A DNA stretch of 64,000 nt from Paraflavitalea devenefica (lineage in GTDB: Bacteria > Bacteroidota > Bacteroidia > Chitinophagales > Chitinophagaceae). Below are positions 1 through 8,529 of this stretch, piece after piece; the first letter of the stretch is position 1; each line of letters begins with the position of its first letter. The stretch is taken from positions 846,985-910,984 of the forward strand of contig NZ_JAARML010000003.1 in NCBI RefSeq assembly GCF_011759375.1. Reading direction: 5' to 3'. The notes beneath the pieces were generated by a model, which saw only the letters and a program-made list of their open reading frames with translations, was not told the origin of the DNA and searched no databases. The position numbers and the translations under genes are program-made.

Positions 1-228
1 TTTACTATCCCCAATGAAAAGGAATGGACAGTGATCCTCAACAGCCAGTTGAAACAGTGGGGTGCTTATAAATACGACGAGATCAAGGGTAGTGATGTAC
101 TGCAAGTAACAGTGCCCGTTAAGAAGCTGGACAAAGTGGTAGAACAGCATACCATCCGTTTTACACCCAAGAATGACCTGATCATCGAGTGGGACCAAAC
201 ACAGATAACTGTGCCCATTAAAGCATAA
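1..228 (+). CDS. DUF2911 family protein, 3' end only
   Basis: The frame is open from the first base, so only the last 75 codons are present and the start lies outside the window. The visible part has the closing pattern of DUF2911 proteins: an FTIP segment, a KEWTVILN strand, QWGAYKYD, then V-x-V-P-V and a final acidic/aromatic strand (IIEWDQT) ending in VPI. DUF2911 proteins are small beta-rich, usually exported Bacteroidota proteins of unknown function. A strong hairpin terminator follows 23 bp after the stop, so this ends a transcription unit. Family assignment rests on motif resemblance only. Confidence 0.75.
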   Translation, partial: FTIPNEKEWTVILNSQLKQWGAYKYDEIKGSDVLQVTVPVKKLDKVVEQHTIRFTPKNDLIIEWDQTQITVPIKA

Positions 229-250
229 CACCTGGTACAAAATAATATCA

Positions 251-277
251 AAAGGCGACCCGAGGGTCGCCTTTTTG
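251..277 (+). terminator. Rho-independent terminator after the DUF2911 gene
   Basis: The seven-base stem GGCGACC / GGTCGCC around a CGAG loop is followed by CTTTTTG. It is preceded by an A-rich stretch, so the hairpin could also stop transcription weakly from the other side, but the T-tract favours the plus strand. Confidence 0.85.
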
Positions 278-743
278 TTTGGCCTTGAGTCACAAGCAGC
301 CGGGATGGCAGCCAGGTTGCCTGGAAATGGGTATGGAATGAGTGGGGGATGCTCAGCATATGGTCTAAGTATTGCCTGAACCTTGCACTGGTTCCCTATA
401 GAACTATACCTATTCAGAGCACTCCAGTGCGCTTTTCAGGGCATTCCCTGGCCCTGTTTAGCGCACTCCATTCCTGGTAGGGTATACCATAGTTACAATT
501 CCTTCCCAATTTGGGAAGGAGTTGTGTACAATCAGGGTTCCTTCCCGGTAGTTACAATGCCGTTTAAACGCAGTCTAAGGCCCCCTTTGCGGCCGGATCG
601 ACTTCTGGTAAGGAAAAGGGGTTGGCTGATCAAAAAAGGTAACTATGCGCCTGTAATAAGATGCTAAATTTCCAAGGCAGCCGGTAAAAATGGACCAGGA
701 TAAGTAAATTGTGGTAACTATAACCCTAATCCATCAACTAACC
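278..743. other. Intergenic region, no convincing gene
   Basis: An open frame of 94 codons at 383-667 is rich in Pro, Arg and Trp, has no recognisable domain or signal peptide, and is probably chance. At 500-520 there is a perfect palindrome (10-base arms, one-base centre, TCCTTCCCAA / TTGGGAAGGA). It is flanked by two copies of AGTTACAAT (near 491 and 550). No TAnnTTTG promoter box was seen ahead of the next gene. Confidence 0.5.
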
Positions 744-1322
744 ATGGGACTTTTCGACTTCGGGAAACTTAAAAAAGCAACAACATCTTCTGCCACAGCA
801 GTAGCTATCCTGTTCCTTTCATTGTTTATGAATGTCTGTACCGCTCAGACAAAAACTATTGACTCTACCAGCCACGGAAAGAACATTAAAGAACAGGCAG
901 ACAAGATGGGGCAATCCTTATTAAAAAAAGATTACAAAGGATTTGCTGTATATACTTATCCCAAAGTGCTGGCCATGATGGGAGGTGAGGGTAAAATGAT
1001 CGAATTCCTGGAAAAAAGCGCCAAAGAAATGGCAGCCGAAAAAATGAGTATCAGCAAGGTAACTTTTGGCGAACCTTCCAAAATAATCACCAACGGAAAA
1101 GAGCTGCAAGGCACCATCCCCCAAACCATTGAACTTAAAATGCCGGATGGCAGGCTTGTCTCCACGTCTACCCTCATTTTTATTTCAACAGATAACGGAA
1201 AGAAATGGTATTTCCTGGATACTTCCGGTAAGGATATACAAACCATGCGGAAAATATTTTCCAACCTAAGCGAACACCTGATAATCCCTAAAAAGGAAGA
1301 GCCGGTATTGCATGATAACTAA
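744..1322 (+). CDS. Exported protein of unknown function, 192 aa
   Basis: The frame extends to a GTG at 711, but the ATG at 744 is preferred because the hydrophobic export segment (residues ~15-34, ending in CTAQ) then starts at a normal distance from the N terminus. After the signal peptide the protein is mixed alpha/beta: a Lys-rich helix (KNIKEQADKMGQSLLKK), a YPKVLAMMGG segment, and a later strand pair including FISTDNGKKWYFLDTSG. The last feature resembles small NTF2-like or DUF-type secreted proteins of Bacteroidota, but no family is claimed. It is the first of three same-strand exported proteins separated by 34 and 26 bp and probably cotranscribed. Confidence 0.7.
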   Translation: MGLFDFGKLKKATTSSATAVAILFLSLFMNVCTAQTKTIDSTSHGKNIKEQADKMGQSLLKKDYKGFAVYTYPKVLAMMGGEGKMIEFLEKSAKEMAAEKMSISKVTFGEPSKIITNGKELQGTIPQTIELKMPDGRLVSTSTLIFISTDNGKKWYFLDTSGKDIQTMRKIFSNLSEHLIIPKKEEPVLHDN

Positions 1323-1356
1323 AGAGTAGATACAACAAATTATAAACCCTGAACAA

Positions 1357-1947
1357 ATGAAGTATGCTCTTCTGTTTTTACTCTTACTGACGATTGCCGG
1401 TGGTGCCTTTGCACAACGTACGGTGGAAGGATATTACATCACACAGGAGAATGACTCGGTGACAGTGCAAATGAAAGTACCGGCCTTTCTGCTGGGAGGA
1501 ATTAACTTTAAAAAGTTGCGCAAAGGCGTGGAGGCTATGGATAGCCTGAACGGTGCTAAACCAATAACACCGGTTGATGTGAAACGCATTGGGTTTGTCC
1601 ATAAGAATGATCAATACCAACTGGTTTCAAAACCTGAAAAAGGTGGTTCCCTGGCTTTTTTGCAGCCTGTCATTGTGGGGCCCAAGGCAAGTCTTTACCA
1701 ATATGATCAGGAGGTGTCATCAGGAATGAACCATACCACGACGCAGGAGTTTTATACTTTTGAAAGACAGGACGGCACCCATTTATTCCTGACCAATTTT
1801 GCCAGCCTGTCTACCTTCAAAGAAAAACTGGGAGCGTTCTATGGCAGCAGTCCGGAAGTGCAGCAACTCATCAACAGCAGCTTTGAAGCCCGCAGGCATA
1901 TACAAAGGGATATCAGGAAAGTAGTGGAAGCGGTGAATAAATCATAA
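1357..1947 (+). CDS. Exported protein of unknown function, 196 aa
   Basis: A clear signal peptide occupies residues 1-19 (Leu-rich core, AFA/Q cleavage site). The mature part begins with RTVEGYYITQENDSV, a strand pattern seen in small exported Bacteroidota proteins, and ends with a basic helix (RRHIQRDIRKVVEAVNKS). No catalytic motif was seen. It lies 34 bp after the preceding exported protein and 26 bp before the next, supporting a three-gene unit. Periplasmic or surface location is inferred from the signal peptide alone. Confidence 0.7.
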   Translation: MKYALLFLLLLTIAGGAFAQRTVEGYYITQENDSVTVQMKVPAFLLGGINFKKLRKGVEAMDSLNGAKPITPVDVKRIGFVHKNDQYQLVSKPEKGGSLAFLQPVIVGPKASLYQYDQEVSSGMNHTTTQEFYTFERQDGTHLFLTNFASLSTFKEKLGAFYGSSPEVQQLINSSFEARRHIQRDIRKVVEAVNKS

Positions 1948-1973
1948 ATCTTATCATTTCAAACCTACCAGGG

Positions 1974-2867
1974 ATGAAAATACTGACTACCATATTCCTC
2001 CTTTTAGCAGCGAATGCCACCTGGGCACAGCATACCTATGAGGAGCTGTCAGACAAAGCATTTGACTTTTATTTACATAAAAACAAGTTTGACTCAGCCT
2101 TGTTCTATTACCGGCAAATAGATCAGCTATTCCCGGATGAACGGCCGGTATATACTAACGGGCAGATAGCAACTTGTTATTTGAAATTGGGAGACACGTC
2201 GAAAGCAGAAAAATACTACCTCCGTTGTTTGTCATTTGATAAAAGTCTGGACTCAGTGGGGCTCTCTCAGACGCGTGCTAGTTTTGCTTTATTTGATATT
2301 TACTACGCACGACAACAGTTCAGACAGGCCCTGACCTACCTGGAATACACAAAAACAAAGTTCAAACCACTGAGGCCCTTGTGCCAGGGTACACATGGAG
2401 GATATGAACAAAAGCTGACATTCGCTTACAAAAAATCACTGTGCCTTTACGGACTTGGAGAAAAAGATAGTGCCATCAGTGCACTGGCCCCTTATATATT
2501 CAGGCCAGTCTGGGATGTATACCTCGATTCGGTGGAGTATGAAACAATGTCCCGGTATTTTGTCAATACGGTTTTCGAATTATATGGTAAAACAAAGGCA
2601 AAAGCACATCTTCAGGACGCATTGAACCAATTGGTCTATAAAACTCACTATGACGAGCAGTCAGGTATGATCTTTTTCGCCGCAGATTGCTCTATCAGAT
2701 TTCTAAACACAACAATAAGCCTTTATCCAGGTGGGGGGTGCCAGGTAGATAAAAAAGGAGATATCCCGGAATATTATTCAAAAGAGACCTTATTGAAAGA
2801 ATTTGTTGACTCTCCTGCCTATCAATATATCATGACGGATGACCTTATTACTATTTTGGATAGATAG
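1974..2867 (+). CDS. Exported TPR-like protein, 297 aa
   Basis: The signal peptide is residues 1-18 (cleavage near TWA/Q). The mature part contains two or three helix pairs of tetratricopeptide type: FDSALFYYRQIDQLFP, ATCYLKLGDTSKAEKYYLRC and FDIYYARQQFRQALTYLEY, spanning roughly residues 35-130. The C-terminal half has no clear repeats. TPR modules bind protein partners, but nothing visible names the partner. The gene ends inside the convergent bioA gene: the two coding regions overlap by 17 bp (2851-2867), leaving no room for a terminator between them. Confidence 0.72.
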   Translation: MKILTTIFLLLAANATWAQHTYEELSDKAFDFYLHKNKFDSALFYYRQIDQLFPDERPVYTNGQIATCYLKLGDTSKAEKYYLRCLSFDKSLDSVGLSQTRASFALFDIYYARQQFRQALTYLEYTKTKFKPLRPLCQGTHGGYEQKLTFAYKKSLCLYGLGEKDSAISALAPYIFRPVWDVYLDSVEYETMSRYFVNTVFELYGKTKAKAHLQDALNQLVYKTHYDEQSGMIFFAADCSIRFLNTTISLYPGGGCQVDKKGDIPEYYSKETLLKEFVDSPAYQYIMTDDLITILDR

Positions 2868-4167
2868 TCTGTAGCTCCCCCAATAGCTCCCTGATCACCT
2901 CATACACTTTATTCAATTCATTTTCTGTAATACAATAGGGCGGCATCAGGTATACCGTGTTGCCCAGCGGACGTATGTAAACGCCTTTGGACAGCGCTTT
3001 TTGCGTGATCACCTTACCGATCGTATTCAGGTATTCATCCTTTCCCTGTACAATCTCAAACGCGAACAGCGTACCTAAAGAACGGATGTTTTTGGTAGCC
3101 GAAGGAAAAGCCGTTGCCAGGGAAGCGGCAAACTGCTGGTGCTGCTGCCCGATACGCTCAATGCTGCGGAGGCAGGTTTCTTTTTCCAGCAGGTCCAGGC
3201 TGGCCAGGGCAGCCGCGCAGGCCAGCGGATTGGCGGTAAAAGAGTGGCCATGGAAAAATGTTTTCAGGGTATCGTCCTGCAGGAAGGCTTCATAAATACG
3301 GTGGGTGCAGGCTGTTACCCCCAATGCCATGGTGCCGCCGGTAAGCCCTTTCGACAGACAAATGATATCTGGCTGTTCTTCCATGTAGGAAGAGGCAAAC
3401 AACTTACCCGTTCTGCCAAATCCCGTCATCACCTCATCGGCAATACAGATCACCCCTTGTTCCCGGCATTGTTTCAGCAAGGCATTCAGTCCGGCCGCTT
3501 CATACATTAGCATGCCGCCCGCTCCCTGCACCAGGGGCTCATAAATAATACAGGCCACCTCATCCCAGGGGATAGACGCCCATTGCTGACTATCCACTGC
3601 CGATTGCTCCCGCCCGTTGGCGGGACCGACTGCCGGTGTATCTATAAACACCACCTCAAACAGCTTTTCATGGAAGGCCCGGGTAAATACGCTGCGGTCG
3701 CTTACGCTCATGGCGCCAAAAGTGTCGCCGTGGTAAGAATTATTGAAAGCCAGTACTTTATTGCGTTTTTTATGGTCCTTGTTCCACCAGTACTGGAGGG
3801 CCATTTTCAGGGCTACTTCCGTGGCGGTGGAACCATTATCGGAGTAAAAAATACGGGAAAATTGGCCGGGCAGCACATTTAGCAGGCGTTCTGCCAGTCT
3901 TACCGCCGGTTCATGGGTAAAACCGGCAAAAATTACCTGTTCCAGCGTCTTTGCCTGCTCATATAATTTTTCTGCAATATAAGGGTGCGCATGACCATGA
4001 ATAGTTACCCACCAGCTACTGATAGCATCTATATAGCGGTTACCGTCTGCATCCGTTAAATAACATCCTTCACCTTTTACTATGGGAATCGGATCCGGCA
4101 TGTATTTTTGCGGGGTATATGGGTGCCAGATCACTTGTTTGTCCCTGGCTTTCAATGAATTTGGCAT
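2851..4167 (-). CDS. bioA: Adenosylmethionine--8-amino-7-oxononanoate aminotransferase
   Basis: BioA is a class III PLP aminotransferase that converts KAPA to DAPA in biotin synthesis, using S-adenosylmethionine as amino donor. The start at 4167 (MPNSLKARDK) gives 438 residues, usual for the family; an in-frame ATG 21 bp upstream is less likely because a TACCTTTG promoter box lies directly before 4167. Visible hallmarks: WHPYTPQ near the N terminus (substrate binding), SSWWVTIHGH, the PLP-pocket YHGDT, the Asp of IADEVMTGF (D244) and the Schiff-base lysine in LSKGLTGG (K273). The gene stands alone on this strand with no other bio genes nearby and overlaps the convergent TPR-like gene by 17 bp. 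Confidence 0.95.
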   Translation of the reverse strand: MPNSLKARDKQVIWHPYTPQKYMPDPIPIVKGEGCYLTDADGNRYIDAISSWWVTIHGHAHPYIAEKLYEQAKTLEQVIFAGFTHEPAVRLAERLLNVLPGQFSRIFYSDNGSTATEVALKMALQYWWNKDHKKRNKVLAFNNSYHGDTFGAMSVSDRSVFTRAFHEKLFEVVFIDTPAVGPANGREQSAVDSQQWASIPWDEVACIIYEPLVQGAGGMLMYEAAGLNALLKQCREQGVICIADEVMTGFGRTGKLFASSYMEEQPDIICLSKGLTGGTMALGVTACTHRIYEAFLQDDTLKTFFHGHSFTANPLACAAALASLDLLEKETCLRSIERIGQQHQQFAASLATAFPSATKNIRSLGTLFAFEIVQGKDEYLNTIGKVITQKALSKGVYIRPLGNTVYLMPPYCITENELNKVYEVIRELLGELQTIYPK

Positions 4168-4174
4168 AGGAGGG

Positions 4175-4206
4175 CAAAGGTATAACACTTATGTCACCCC
4201 TGGCAA
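4175..4206 (-). promoter_or_regulatory. Bacteroidota-type promoter of bioA
   Basis: On the minus strand TTG (4206-4204) is followed after 21 bases by TACCTTTG (4182-4175), matching the Bacteroidota vegetative consensus TTG-N17-23-TAnnTTTG. The ATG at 4167 is only 7 bases beyond the box, which implies a very short or absent leader. Confidence 0.7.
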
Positions 4207-4236
4207 TGTCATCCTGAGCTTGTCGAAGGATCATTG
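4207..4236. repeat. Half copy of the palindromic intergenic repeat
   Basis: TGTCATCCTGAGCTTGTCG followed by AAGGATCA is related to one arm of the longer palindromic elements at 8457-8523 and 17231-17298 (shared core CTGAGC..TGTCGAAG). It lies between the divergent bioA and sigma genes. Confidence 0.6.
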
Positions 4237-4293
4237 AAAAAAAGCCGGAGTGCAACGGTTGTGCTTTGTAAACTGTCACCCGTAGTAATAGAG

Positions 4294-4854
4294 ATGGATT
4301 ATCACAGGCTGGTAAAAGAATGTTTGAAAGGGCGACCGGAGGCCCAGCGACAACTCTACGAGCATTTCGCCGAGGGTATGTTGGGCATCTGCTATCGGTA
4401 TACCAAGTCTATGACGGATGCGGAAGACGTATTACAGGAAGGATTTATCAAAGTATTCAAACACCTGGACCAATATAAGTTTGAAGGCGAATTAGGGGGA
4501 TGGATACGGCGTATTATGGTGAATACAGCGCTCAATTACCTGAAAAAGAACAGCCGTTACCAAACCGACCTTGCCTATTTCGACACAAGCCTGCATCCCG
4601 TGTCGGCTGATAACCCCGAAGTGAAACTACTTGCCAAGGACCTGGCAGAACTGATACGCCAGTTGCCCACCGGTTACCAGACAATTTTTAACCTGCATGC
4701 AGTAGAAGGTTTTTCTCATGTAGAAATCGGGAAGATGCTCGGTATTAACGAAGGCACTTCCCGTTCACAATATGCCCGTGCCCGTGCTTTGCTCATCACC
4801 TGGTTGAGAAAGCAGAATATGGAAACCAAAAATGAAACTTATGTCCGACCATGA
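4294..4854 (+). CDS. ECF-type RNA polymerase sigma factor
   Basis: A 186-residue sigma-70 family protein with only regions 2 and 4. Region 2 (residues ~17-85) contains YRYTKSMTDAEDVLQEGFIKVF and GWIRRIMVNTALNYL, the core-binding and -10 recognition helices. Region 4 (~118-168) contains the helix-turn-helix FNLHAVEGFSHVEIGKMLGI followed by SRSQYARAR. The frame is open back to 4234, but the ATG at 4294 begins right before the conserved region and is chosen. The 3' end overlaps the next gene by up to 23 bp, so the sigma factor and its membrane partner are probably translationally coupled. A paralogous pair lies at 22055-24044. Confidence 0.93.
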   Translation: MDYHRLVKECLKGRPEAQRQLYEHFAEGMLGICYRYTKSMTDAEDVLQEGFIKVFKHLDQYKFEGELGGWIRRIMVNTALNYLKKNSRYQTDLAYFDTSLHPVSADNPEVKLLAKDLAELIRQLPTGYQTIFNLHAVEGFSHVEIGKMLGINEGTSRSQYARARALLITWLRKQNMETKNETYVRP

Positions 4855-6499
4855 TTTTGAAAAACAGGTACAGCTAAAGATGGAGCAGCTCAGGCTGCGC
4901 CCGTCCAATGCTGTGTGGGCCGGGGTGGAAAAGAATATCCGCAGGGATAAACGCCGCCGCCGGATGATTATATGGATTCCGTTATTACTCCTGTTCATGG
5001 GGGCCGGAGGATATATTGCCCTGCAGGGAACATCCCGTTCTGCCAAACAGGACCTGGTACAACAATCAACGCCTGCATCCGCTGCCTCTTCCACACAAAA
5101 TGATAATCTATCGGCCAAAACATCTACACAGACACCTGACCATACTACTCCTGCCCATCCTTCAAAAGATAATAGTTCCGTGCCTTCCGGCAACCAGGCT
5201 ACCGGCACCACGACCGGCGAAACTGCCAAAGCAGTGCTTGCACCCGCTGGTGATCATAACCAGCCGTCAGTAGCAGCCCACACCGCTGATCCCGTGAAGA
5301 CAGACAAAGCCGTAACAATAAAGCGATCAGAAACGCCTGTTAAAAAGAATACGCGTAAGCCGGTTATCAATGACCAGGCCCGTGTATATACAACAGTGAT
5401 AAAGCACCCGGTGCGGAAAACGAAAAAAGACAATCCGCCGGTTACTCATGTGCCGGTGATCACGGATAAGCTGGCTGACGCACAACAACAAACAACTGAA
5501 CAGATTGATAGTGCAGCCCTGGCCATAAACAACGATACAAAACAAGTGGATTCGGCCGTAGTAGTGTCATCTGTTACAGCCGATAGCAGTATCGCTGCCG
5601 TTACCGGCATTGACAGTGCGGTAAGTAATAGCACCGTGGCTGCAACAAATACGATAGACAGTGCCGCTATCAATAAAAAGGTAGTTACTGCATCACTGTC
5701 CGATTCACCCGTTGTAACAATAGCAAAAGTGCAGCCGGAGAAAAAGAAAAAGTCCTCCAAATGGCAATGGGGCATTCAGGCAGAAGCAGGCTATTCAGGT
5801 GTAACGGATGATGGCTTATTCAGTTTGGAAAAAGAAGCGCCGGTGGCAGACCTGGCCGCCGCGCCTCAATTCGGTGGTAATACGATCACTTATGCGCCCC
5901 AATTCCCCAGGCCGGTCACCAAGCCGTCTTCCATTACCATGGGCCCCGCTTTCTCTGTTGGTGGATTTGTACAACGTACTCTGTCAAAGCGTTTAAGCCT
6001 TTCTGCCGGTTTACAATATAGCTACCTCAGCTCCCGTATGGTGGTAGGTAGTAAAGTGAACAGCAACAGAACGGTGAACCGCGCTCCCTCCACATCGCAG
6101 TTGGTGTCGTCTTATTACAATGGCAACTATAGCCAGGAGTATACGAATAAATATCATTTTATAGAACTGCCCATCACCTTACATACCCGGTTGAATAAAG
6201 GCAAACGGTTACCGCTTGTATGGGATGCCGGTTTCTCTGTATCAAAATTACTTACCACTACAGCCCTGCATTATGATGGCCTGGGCGGAGTGTATTATGA
6301 AGACAATGCACTATTCAATAAACTGCAATGGGCGGTTTCTACCGGTTTTAATTTTGGATTGTTCCCGCAGTCCAAACATCCGGTAATGATAGGGCCTATG
6401 ATACGTTATAACGTCAGCGACTTGCTTAAAAAGGATTATGCGATCGGCCAGTATTTATGGTCAGCGGGTCTGCGGGCAAGCGTCCTGATTAAAAAATAA
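4832..6499 (+). CDS. One-TM protein with disordered linker and C-terminal barrel-like domain (sigma partner)
   Basis: 555 residues with a clear three-part layout. Residues 1-44 form a charged N-terminal segment (DFEKQVQLKMEQL, basic RRDKRRRR), a transmembrane helix spans ~45-66, and ~67-305 is a low-complexity Ser/Thr/Ala/Pro/Gln/Asp linker. Residues ~310-555 alternate polar and hydrophobic residues in strands rich in Gly and aromatics, like PorT/OmpA-type outer-membrane barrels. An ATG three codons in (4841) is an alternative start. Position after an ECF sigma gene with overlap suggests the N-terminal part binds or regulates sigma while the C terminus senses or inserts in the outer membrane; this is inference. 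The 22629-24044 product has the same plan with different linker sequence. Confidence 0.75.
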   Translation: MKLMSDHDFEKQVQLKMEQLRLRPSNAVWAGVEKNIRRDKRRRRMIIWIPLLLLFMGAGGYIALQGTSRSAKQDLVQQSTPASAASSTQNDNLSAKTSTQTPDHTTPAHPSKDNSSVPSGNQATGTTTGETAKAVLAPAGDHNQPSVAAHTADPVKTDKAVTIKRSETPVKKNTRKPVINDQARVYTTVIKHPVRKTKKDNPPVTHVPVITDKLADAQQQTTEQIDSAALAINNDTKQVDSAVVVSSVTADSSIAAVTGIDSAVSNSTVAATNTIDSAAINKKVVTASLSDSPVVTIAKVQPEKKKKSSKWQWGIQAEAGYSGVTDDGLFSLEKEAPVADLAAAPQFGGNTITYAPQFPRPVTKPSSITMGPAFSVGGFVQRTLSKRLSLSAGLQYSYLSSRMVVGSKVNSNRTVNRAPSTSQLVSSYYNGNYSQEYTNKYHFIELPITLHTRLNKGKRLPLVWDAGFSVSKLLTTTALHYDGLGGVYYEDNALFNKLQWAVSTGFNFGLFPQSKHPVMIGPMIRYNVSDLLKKDYAIGQYLWSAGLRASVLIKK

Positions 6500-6551
6500 A
6501 TAACAGGCAACGCTCTTTCTTCTTTCACTGTCAACAAGAAAAACCCTTTTT

Positions 6552-7847
6552 ATGACGTGGAAGAATCAAAACTACCTGTTATGGGTAACGTCTGCGCTAT
6601 TATTGCTGTCACTCAGCAGTTGTTTCAAAGACCATTGCACACGTACCTACACGCTTTACGCGCCTGTATATAAAACGCTTACCGAGGTAAGGCAGGGTAT
6701 GAAGAACCAGCCGGCGCGGGCATTGGAATATCCTGGTAAATTATACATCTACGGAAATTATATCTTTCTGAACGAGCAGGAAAAGGGTATCCATATCATT
6801 GATAACAGCAACCCTGCGGCGCCTAGGAATATTGCCTTCATTAATATCCCGGGTAATGTTGACCTGGCAGTAAAAGGCAATACCTTGTATGCCGATTCCT
6901 GGGGCGACCTCGTAGCCTTTGATATCAGTAATCCACAGGACATAATAGCTAAGAGCTTTCTTGATAATGTGTTCCCGCATCGTAGAATGTACTATGCCTA
7001 TTATAATTATAACCCCAATAACCCCAATGCTCCGGTCAATCCTGATTCAGTAAAAGTTATTGTTGACTGGACATCAAGGGATACTACAATAGAATGTGAA
7101 TCTTACCAACACCTGTATGAAACTTACTATTCACTGGCGAGTGCTGATCAGTCCGGTAGCTTTGCTTCCAAGAACCTGGGTGGTGGGCAAGGTGGTTCCA
7201 TGGCCAGGTTTACCCTCGTCAACGATTATCTGTACACGGTGACCAGCTACTCGCTCAATACTTTTGATGTATCCACACCACAGCAGCCTGTATTGTCGGG
7301 CACAACCAATATCGGCGGAGGTATAGAAACGATCTACCCGTTCAAAGGCAAATTGTTCATAGGGTCTACGGCTGGCATGTTCGTCTATGATATATCCAGC
7401 CCTGCTGCACCGGTTAAAACAGCTGCCTTTGCCCATGTCAGTAGCTGTGATCCGGTAATAGCTGATGATAAATATGCTTACGTAACACTGCGTTCCGGAA
7501 CAGCCTGCCAGGGTTTCACCAACCAACTGGATGTCCTTGAACTGGGCAATAACTTTACCGCTCCCACACTAATCAAAACCTATCCTATGACCAATCCGCA
7601 TGGGCTGGCCAAAGACGGTAACCTGTTATTCATCTGTGATGGTAAAGATGGCCTCAAGATATATGATGCCGCCAACGTGGGCGCTATCAAACTGCTGAAG
7701 AAAATTGATGATATCGAGACTTTTGATGTCATCGTTTTCGACAAGCGTGCGCTGGTAGTGGCCAAAGACGGATTGTATCAGTACAACTATGCCAACACAG
7801 GTAATATTAAACTGCTCAGCAAAATTAACCTGAATAGAAAACAATAA
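6552..7847 (+). CDS. LVIVD-repeat beta-propeller lipoprotein
   Basis: Residues 1-24 form a lipoprotein signal with lipobox LSSC (lipidated Cys24). The rest is a string of ~40-50-residue units with the LVIVD hallmark, an x-hydrophobic-x-D-[IV]-S-x-P pattern: IHIIDNSNPAAP, LVAFDISNPQD, LNTFDVSTPQQP, MFVYDISSPAAP, LKIYDAANVG. Such units build a beta-propeller on the cell surface or in the periplasm. No catalytic motif was seen. It lies 52 bp after the sigma-partner gene and 6 bp before the next gene, so it is probably part of one operon with them. Confidence 0.85.
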   Translation: MTWKNQNYLLWVTSALLLLSLSSCFKDHCTRTYTLYAPVYKTLTEVRQGMKNQPARALEYPGKLYIYGNYIFLNEQEKGIHIIDNSNPAAPRNIAFINIPGNVDLAVKGNTLYADSWGDLVAFDISNPQDIIAKSFLDNVFPHRRMYYAYYNYNPNNPNAPVNPDSVKVIVDWTSRDTTIECESYQHLYETYYSLASADQSGSFASKNLGGGQGGSMARFTLVNDYLYTVTSYSLNTFDVSTPQQPVLSGTTNIGGGIETIYPFKGKLFIGSTAGMFVYDISSPAAPVKTAAFAHVSSCDPVIADDKYAYVTLRSGTACQGFTNQLDVLELGNNFTAPTLIKTYPMTNPHGLAKDGNLLFICDGKDGLKIYDAANVGAIKLLKKIDDIETFDVIVFDKRALVVAKDGLYQYNYANTGNIKLLSKINLNRKQ

Positions 7848-7853
7848 TACAGT

Positions 7854-8453
7854 ATGCGCAGGAATATTGCAGGGATCATAGTGATGCTTTGTTGCTTTAC
7901 CGCAACAGCCATCGCACAAACAGATAGTACGGGCAAGGCGGTCAAAAAAGGATGCTCCTGTACATTTAGTTCTATTAATCAGGTTGGTCTTTTAACAGGG
8001 GAGACAGGTTCTTACTTTCTGGCGCAAACGATTAACGGAATAAAATATAAAACCTGGTTTGCCGGAGTAGGAGTGGGATTGGATTTTTATAAAGTACGGG
8101 GTGTACCGGTATTCCTGGATGTCCGGAAAGACCTGCTCAATAAAACAGCTACGCCGTTTATCTACGTGGATGGGGGTATTAACTTTTCATGGCCTACGGA
8201 TAAGGATAAAGGCGGGGAAGACCGGTGGAAGTTCAACAACGATCTTTACCTTGACGCAGGGCTTGGATATAAAAACAACTTAGGTAAAGGCCATGCGCTC
8301 CTGGTGAGTGTGGGCTATAGCCTGAAGATGATAAAACAGAAGTATGCCCCTTACGAGATATGTCCACTCTGGGGAGCATGTTGGCCCACCAGTAAAGAAG
8401 TATATAAATATACTTTCAACAGGTTGTCGTTGAAAGTAGGCTGGCAGTTTTGA
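7854..8453 (+). CDS. Exported outer-membrane-like protein, 199 aa
   Basis: The signal peptide is residues 1-21 (ends in AIAQ). The mature protein alternates aromatic/Gly strands (GIKYKTWFAGVGVGLDFY, TPFIYVDGGINFSW, LYLDAGLGYKN, LLVSVGYSLKMI) and ends in WQF, a C-terminal aromatic typical of small outer-membrane barrels. A Cys-containing segment (KKGCSCTF) follows the signal. It starts 6 bp after the LVIVD lipoprotein. No family name is claimed. Confidence 0.72.
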   Translation: MRRNIAGIIVMLCCFTATAIAQTDSTGKAVKKGCSCTFSSINQVGLLTGETGSYFLAQTINGIKYKTWFAGVGVGLDFYKVRGVPVFLDVRKDLLNKTATPFIYVDGGINFSWPTDKDKGGEDRWKFNNDLYLDAGLGYKNNLGKGHALLVSVGYSLKMIKQKYAPYEICPLWGACWPTSKEVYKYTFNRLSLKVGWQF

Positions 8454-8456
8454 TGA

Positions 8457-8523
8457 TGTCAGGCTGAGCCTGTCGAAGCCCTTCGACAGAGTTTATCCCG
8501 CTTTGCGGGACTCAGGGTGACAA
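8457..8523. repeat. Palindromic intergenic repeat, three-way-junction type
   Basis: Outer arms TGTCA..CTGAG and CTCAG..TGACA enclose two inner hairpins: CTGTCGAAG-CCC-TTCGACAG and TCCCGC-TTT-GCGGGA. The whole element could fold as a three-armed structure. A second copy in inverted orientation lies at 17231-17298. It starts 3 bp after the stop of the preceding gene and ends just before the convergent gene, so it may also act as a two-way terminator. Confidence 0.8.
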
Positions 8524-8529
8524 GGTTGT

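Noticed and set aside
383..667. 94-codon open frame in the first intergenic region
   Set aside because: No domain, no signal peptide, Pro/Arg/Trp-rich composition unlike neighbouring genes, no promoter box; probably chance.
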